DNA from: Aigarchaeota archaeon | Lineage (GTDB): Archaea > Thermoproteota > Nitrososphaeria_A > Caldarchaeales > Wolframiiraptoraceae | Direction of reading: 5' to 3' | Assembly: GCA_025059415.1 (NCBI GenBank) | Contig: JANXDQ010000011.1 | Span: 1-24,526 of the forward strand | DNA length: 24,526 bases | Notes under the pieces: model-generated | Seen by the model: only the letters and a program-made list of their open reading frames with translations | Databases searched by the model: none | What the model was told of the DNA's origin: nothing | In this document: piece by piece, positions 20,977-24,526 of the stretch | How positions within the stretch are numbered: position 1 is the stretch's first letter | Layout of the letters: every line of letters begins with the position of its first letter | Made by a program: the position numbers and the translations under genes

Positions 20977-22047
20977 TTAGGTGCGTGTGGCCTCAATTAT
21001 CTCTATTCCGAGGGATTTCGCGAAATCCCTCTCGGTGGGGGAGCTGGGTTTACCAGTTATCACGATGAGCCCGCTGAGTTTTAGATCCATTTTTGCAATT
21101 CCGAGTTCGAGGAGGAGCTGGGTCAATGGTTTTCCAAGAGAGGAAACTATTGCGATAACCTCGTCGCCCTTCTTCGCGACGGCATCAAAACTATGAACTA
21201 CCCCGGATTCGCCGACCATCGTTGCCGGCCTCTCGATGACGTAGCCTTCCGCCCTCAATCTCTGGAGCTGCGCGGCTAATTCCCTATTAACGCCCTCATA
21301 TTCCCTCAGCCTCTCCCTTGAGAGCTCGATCCGCCTAAATTGTTTGAGCGCCATGTTCGATTCATCGTAGAGCGAGCCACATGAACCGCATTTGAAGGTT
21401 ATGTTGACTTCCTCCGAGTCTTTCCTGCAGTCTCCGCAATAGTACCTCTTGTGGTAGAGCTCCATTCCCTCGGAGGATTTGCAGTGGGGGCATACGAGCT
21501 CCCCGTCGCTTAGAAAACTTGACTCGGGGCCCACATAGCCGCATGTATGCCTGTAGTACCTTAGTTCATGGACTTTGAAGGAGCCGCAGTTTTTACAGGA
21601 GACGAGGGCGGCCTGCGAGCTTGATCCGCAGAGGGGGCAGGAGATCGCCGAGAACTCGACGTCGCCCTCAAGCGCTAAACCTTTCTTGACCAGGTCCTCG
21701 ATGAAGTCCTCTACCTTGTTGAGGGAGATTCCTACGATGTCTGGGTAATGGCCTCCCTCCTTACCCGCTATGGGCGCGGGCCTAAGGGCTCCCCGGGTCC
21801 TTAAGATCTCCAGAGTTCTCTCCCTTATTTCCGAAAACTCGTCACCGATCTCCAAGGGCTTCTCAGCCGGGTGCTTTGCCTCTTCTTCAACGACCCCAAG
21901 TTCTTCAACGGCGATGCTGCTCCTCCTCTTGCCGACGTGCCTGATGCCGAGGAACGCCAGGACTGCGGCGCCGGCGAGTATGGGGAGTATCACCTCGATC
22001 CTCTGGAAGTTTTGGGCGAGCCACTCGATGACCCGTTGGAAGCTCAT
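20977..22047 (-). CDS. Membrane-anchored TackOD1-like zinc-ribbon protein with degenerate nuclease-fold C-terminus
   Basis: 356 residues. One N-terminal membrane helix (about 18-36) is followed by a charged linker and a winged-helix-like region (about 68-130). A cysteine-rich block comes next (C137, C140, C151, C154, C169, C186, C189, C204, C207, C220, C223), with VHELRYYRHTCGYVGPESSF between ribbons. This is the layout of TackOD1, the output domain described in TACK archaea. After a coiled segment (240-268) the C-terminus (about 265-352) looks like a restriction-endonuclease fold: a conserved-type Asp (D288 in SFDAVAKKGDE) is present but the ExK pair is replaced by IAIVS, so cleavage is unlikely. 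It follows the pilus-type ATPase and platform genes by 16 bases, so a regulatory or assembly role in that system is likely. Confidence 0.75.
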   Translation of the reverse strand: MSFQRVIEWLAQNFQRIEVILPILAGAAVLAFLGIRHVGKRRSSIAVEELGVVEEEAKHPAEKPLEIGDEFSEIRERTLEILRTRGALRPAPIAGKEGGHYPDIVGISLNKVEDFIEDLVKKGLALEGDVEFSAISCPLCGSSSQAALVSCKNCGSFKVHELRYYRHTCGYVGPESSFLSDGELVCPHCKSSEGMELYHKRYYCGDCRKDSEEVNITFKCGSCGSLYDESNMALKQFRRIELSRERLREYEGVNRELAAQLQRLRAEGYVIERPATMVGESGVVHSFDAVAKKGDEVIAIVSSLGKPLTQLLLELGIAKMDLKLSGLIVITGKPSSPTERDFAKSLGIEIIEATRT

Positions 22048-22063
22048 CGGCGATCCAACCTGT

Positions 22064-23455
22064 TCACCAGTAAGGCGATAAGAATAGGTATATCAAGGTA
22101 GCGGCGATTATGCCGACTCCGGCCCTCCACGTGGTGGCCGCCGTGTGGTCGCAGAGCTTCGAGATGGCCAAGCCCAGGATCAATGAGAGTATCACGGATG
22201 CGGGGAGGAGTAGGTCCCCGATTCCGGCGAGGGCCGGCTGGTGATGGATGAATGGGGTGGGTTGGACGCTCAAGGGCCCTCCGGCGACCTGGGGCGCGTA
22301 GCGGGCCGAGAACTCCTTTAAGGGGCGGGTTATGGCATAGCTCATCGCGAGGATTACCGCGCCCGCGCTCATGCTGATGATCTCATAGAATCTCAGCCTG
22401 CTCCGAGTATCCCTGTAGGCGTGGTATAGCCTCTGAGACGTCCTGGCCACGACTTCCAGCGCCCTCGCCCCCGCACCCGAATCCTTGACCACCTTAATTG
22501 TCGAGAGGACGAGTTGAAGTTGCCTACTCCTCGGATCTGCCTGGACCCCGACCGTCACCCTCCGGACCTGCTCCGCCACCCTCCCATCCCTAACCATCTG
22601 GAAGGACTTGTGGACTGGGTATCCGAGCTCCAGCTTTATGGCGAGGCCCTGGGCCAGCAAGTGTCCGCCCTCCATCTCGCCTATCGCCTTCTTGACCTCG
22701 TAACTCGCGGGGATCGAGAGGGCTATTAACGCGGCTCCGAGGCCGATGTATAGCCAGGGATCCAGGGGGCTGAATTCCCTAAATGGGAGCGTTAGGAAGA
22801 CGACTGCGCCAATCATCAATGCCTGAGCTGGGAGGACCCTCCTAGACCTCGAGGAGAGCATGACTATTGGGACGCCGTATAAAGCTGAGGCCGCTATGTA
22901 CGTGATTATCGAGGAGACCGCGGCGAGGGGGAAGATCAGTTCCAGGCCTCCGCCGAACATGGCGGTGAAGGAGATGAAGAGTGGGATCAACACCATGATC
23001 GTCATGCTCGCCTCCGCGAGGTTCTCGACGCTCTCACTCCTCTTCCTCGCGCGCTCAGCGGCATACTCCTCCTCATCCCATAAGAGGACCTTGATTCTGG
23101 AAGTGGGGTCGAAGCCCGTTGAGGCCTCCTCCCCCAGGGACCTGATTACATTCGTCACGCGCTTGCTCGGAGACCGGTATTCGAGGAGCGCCCCGGTGAG
23201 GTCCCCTCTAACCTCGGCTTCCCTGATGATTCTGGATGATTCCCGGTGGAAGGTTGGCATGAGCTCCTTTTCACCCGCCGCGGCCTCGAGTGCTCTCCTC
23301 AAACTCCATCCCGCCTCGAGCCTCGCGTAGACATAGCTCAAAAAGATGGGTAGCTCTTCTTCGAGCCTCGCCGCGGTCTCCTTTTTAAGCGCTGTTGGTA
23401 AGAATGCGAGGGGGATGATGGCCGCTATGAGCAGTATTAGGTTTATGTCAAGCAA
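22064..23455 (-). CDS. Type IV pilus/archaellum-type membrane platform protein (T2SSF domains, FlaJ/TadC-like)
   Basis: 463-residue polytopic protein. Two T2SSF cytoplasmic domains can be seen: one about 30-150 (ELPIFLSYVYARLEAGWSLR, EASTGFDPTSR) and one about 245-350 (GHLLAQGLAIKLELGYPVHK, VVKDSGAGARALEVVA). Each is followed by hydrophobic spans, and the C-terminus ends in membrane helices. This is the inner-membrane core that the cytoplasmic ATPase drives to assemble pilin- or archaellin-like filaments. The TTG at 23455 overlaps the end of the ATPase gene by 8 bases and has GAGGTGG upstream. No pilin or prepilin peptidase gene is in the window, so the filament type (adhesion pilus, archaellum, uptake) cannot be told. 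Confidence 0.88.
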   Translation of the reverse strand: MLDINLILLIAAIIPLAFLPTALKKETAARLEEELPIFLSYVYARLEAGWSLRRALEAAAGEKELMPTFHRESSRIIREAEVRGDLTGALLEYRSPSKRVTNVIRSLGEEASTGFDPTSRIKVLLWDEEEYAAERARKRSESVENLAEASMTIMVLIPLFISFTAMFGGGLELIFPLAAVSSIITYIAASALYGVPIVMLSSRSRRVLPAQALMIGAVVFLTLPFREFSPLDPWLYIGLGAALIALSIPASYEVKKAIGEMEGGHLLAQGLAIKLELGYPVHKSFQMVRDGRVAEQVRRVTVGVQADPRSRQLQLVLSTIKVVKDSGAGARALEVVARTSQRLYHAYRDTRSRLRFYEIISMSAGAVILAMSYAITRPLKEFSARYAPQVAGGPLSVQPTPFIHHQPALAGIGDLLLPASVILSLILGLAISKLCDHTAATTWRAGVGIIAATLIYLFLSPYW

Positions 23456-24526
23456 CGGCGACCACCTCGGTTCTGGCCTGACTTCTAAGAAACTCGGCCC
23501 TCCTCCTGATCTCTAGCCCGAATACTTCCTCGGGCCCCATCCCCCTATGTATTAGGGATAGTTTCTTGACGAGCTTCACCGGGATTTCAAGCTCCCTCCC
23601 AGCCTCGTAGACCTTCTCCCAACCGCCCTCCCTACTCTCATAGATCTCAGTTATTTGCCTCCTCCCATCAGGTCTTCTAACGATGAAGACCGCGTAATCT
23701 ATGAGTAGGACCTGCTCCGTCCTGAGATTCATGGGATAACTCCTCAACCTCTCAACCATGTGCTCTAAGCTATCCGTGTGGAGAGTTGTCGCGGTCCCAT
23801 GGCCCACGGTCGCCGCCGTCACCATGTCCTGGACTTCCTCCGCCCTAGCTTCTCCGACCGCTATGATAGTCGGCCTATGCCTGAGCGCCGCCTTAACGAG
23901 CTGAGTGAGCGGTATCTCGGTCGCCTTGGCGCTGGGCGCCGTGGGGAGCCTCGCGTAGAGGGGCATCCATCCCGGGTGCTCCCTCAAGTTTATCTCGGGA
24001 TGTTCCTCGATCGTCACGATCTTGAAGTTCCTTGGAAGTTGGAGGAGTATCGCGTTTAGGAGACTTGTCTTACCGCTCCCCGTGAGACCCGCGATCACCA
24101 AGTTAGATTTCAGCTCGGCCGCGAGCCAGAGGAATGCCGCGACATCTGAACTGAGCGTTCCCAGCCTGACCAGCCTCGCGAGGCTGTATGGTCTTCTCGG
24201 GAACTTTCTGACCGTGATGCTCGAGTGGAGCGAGACCTCCCCCCTCAGCACCCCGGCGACCCTATCGAAGTTCTGCGTGAGTATCTCGACGACCGGGTTC
24301 GCCGGCGTTATCGATCCTCCAGACCTCTCGATAACTAGTCTAACCAATCTATCGAGCTCCTCATCCGACTCTACTATGACGTTGCTGTTTATCCACTCGT
24401 AGTGTGGCGCGAGCCTGTGGATCAGCCTCACCGGCCCGGGCATCGTGATCGTGAAGTCCTCTATGTTCTCGTCATGCATGAAGATGTGGAACCTCGAGAA
24501 CCCCTTCAACTCCCTGAGCAGGTAAT
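23448..24526 (-). CDS. Type II/IV secretion-family ATPase (GspE/FlaI-like), N-terminus cut by the window edge
   Basis: The frame stays open to the right edge of the window, so the N-terminal part is missing; about 359 residues are seen. Motifs in order: Walker A GLTGSGKTS, an Asp-box-like segment VTIEEHPEI, Walker B-type IIAVGEARAEEVQDM, and the His box GHGTATTLHTD. The protein is a hexameric cytoplasmic ATPase that powers assembly of pilus- or archaellum-like filaments through the platform protein encoded next, whose start it overlaps by 8 bases. The C-terminal region (about the last 90 residues) carries the typical KLSLIHRGMGPEEV helix. All catalytic motifs are intact. Whether it belongs to an archaellum or an adhesion pilus is not clear from what is visible. 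Confidence 0.92.
   Translation of the reverse strand, partial: YLLRELKGFSRFHIFMHDENIEDFTITMPGPVRLIHRLAPHYEWINSNVIVESDEELDRLVRLVIERSGGSITPANPVVEILTQNFDRVAGVLRGEVSLHSSITVRKFPRRPYSLARLVRLGTLSSDVAAFLWLAAELKSNLVIAGLTGSGKTSLLNAILLQLPRNFKIVTIEEHPEINLREHPGWMPLYARLPTAPSAKATEIPLTQLVKAALRHRPTIIAVGEARAEEVQDMVTAATVGHGTATTLHTDSLEHMVERLRSYPMNLRTEQVLLIDYAVFIVRRPDGRRQITEIYESREGGWEKVYEAGRELEIPVKLVKKLSLIHRGMGPEEVFGLEIRRRAEFLRSQARTEVVAVA

Noticed and set aside
20890..21084. 64-residue plus-strand frame between eS27 and the TackOD1 gene
   Set aside because: It overlaps the eS27 promoter and the end of the TackOD1 gene, and its composition is not protein-like.

Overview
The window is a gene-dense stretch of an archaeal chromosome. 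The information-processing genes are archaeal or eukaryote-like throughout: 20S proteasome alpha subunit, SBDS, aIF5A, Nob1, Nop10, aIF2-alpha, S27e, AglB/STT3 and Dph6. The TackOD1-type zinc-ribbon protein near the right end points to the TACK superphylum. I would guess a Caldarchaeales/Aigarchaeota-like, Bathyarchaeia-like or Korarchaeia-like organism, but the sequence alone does not settle the order. Many starts are GTG or TTG. Leaders are short, with TATA-like boxes about 25-30 bp upstream of the expected transcript start. No tRNA, rRNA, CRISPR array, insertion sequence or origin was recognised.

Layout. 1-742 (minus): a cut-off zinc-ribbon protein and two tandem DUF131/TIGR00304-type membrane proteins. 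907-2385 (plus): psmA and SBDS, without the exosome genes that usually follow in archaea. 2757-3839 (plus): an unrecognised protein of about 360 aa. 3836-6156 (minus): feoA-feoB ferrous iron uptake, divergent from 6290-7015 (plus), an HTH protein fused to a ferritin-like helical domain, with an inverted repeat between them. 7158-7553 (plus): aIF5A, convergent with Dph6 at 7585-8262 (minus). 8523-10352 (plus): NAD kinase, Nob1 and archaemetzincin. 10326-10799 (minus): an unknown protein.

10946-14034 (plus) is the most interesting part. It is a tight three-gene operon with a hinge-less SMC ATPase whose catalytic motifs resemble eukaryotic Smc5/6, a kleisin-like protein, and a tandem winged-helix protein resembling Nse3/MAGE (KITE). 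Together they look like a compact archaeal counterpart of the core Smc5/6 complex. It is followed by a repeat-containing AT-rich spacer with a possible 32-residue membrane micro-protein.

14575-18724: a YchF-like TGS GTPase (plus), a stand-alone DUF35 zinc-ribbon/OB protein (minus), a small Cys-rich protein (plus) and the oligosaccharyltransferase AglB (plus). 18721-20861 (minus): the conserved S27e, aIF2-alpha, Nop10, PAC2-family cluster, with the L44e gene missing upstream of S27e. 20977-24526 (minus): a type IV pilus/archaellum-like module of secretion ATPase (cut by the right edge), a polytopic platform protein and a membrane-anchored TackOD1 protein with a degenerate nuclease-fold C-terminus.

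Three of the tail-to-tail gene pairs end with interlocked stop codons (4-base overlaps), which shows how compact the genome is.
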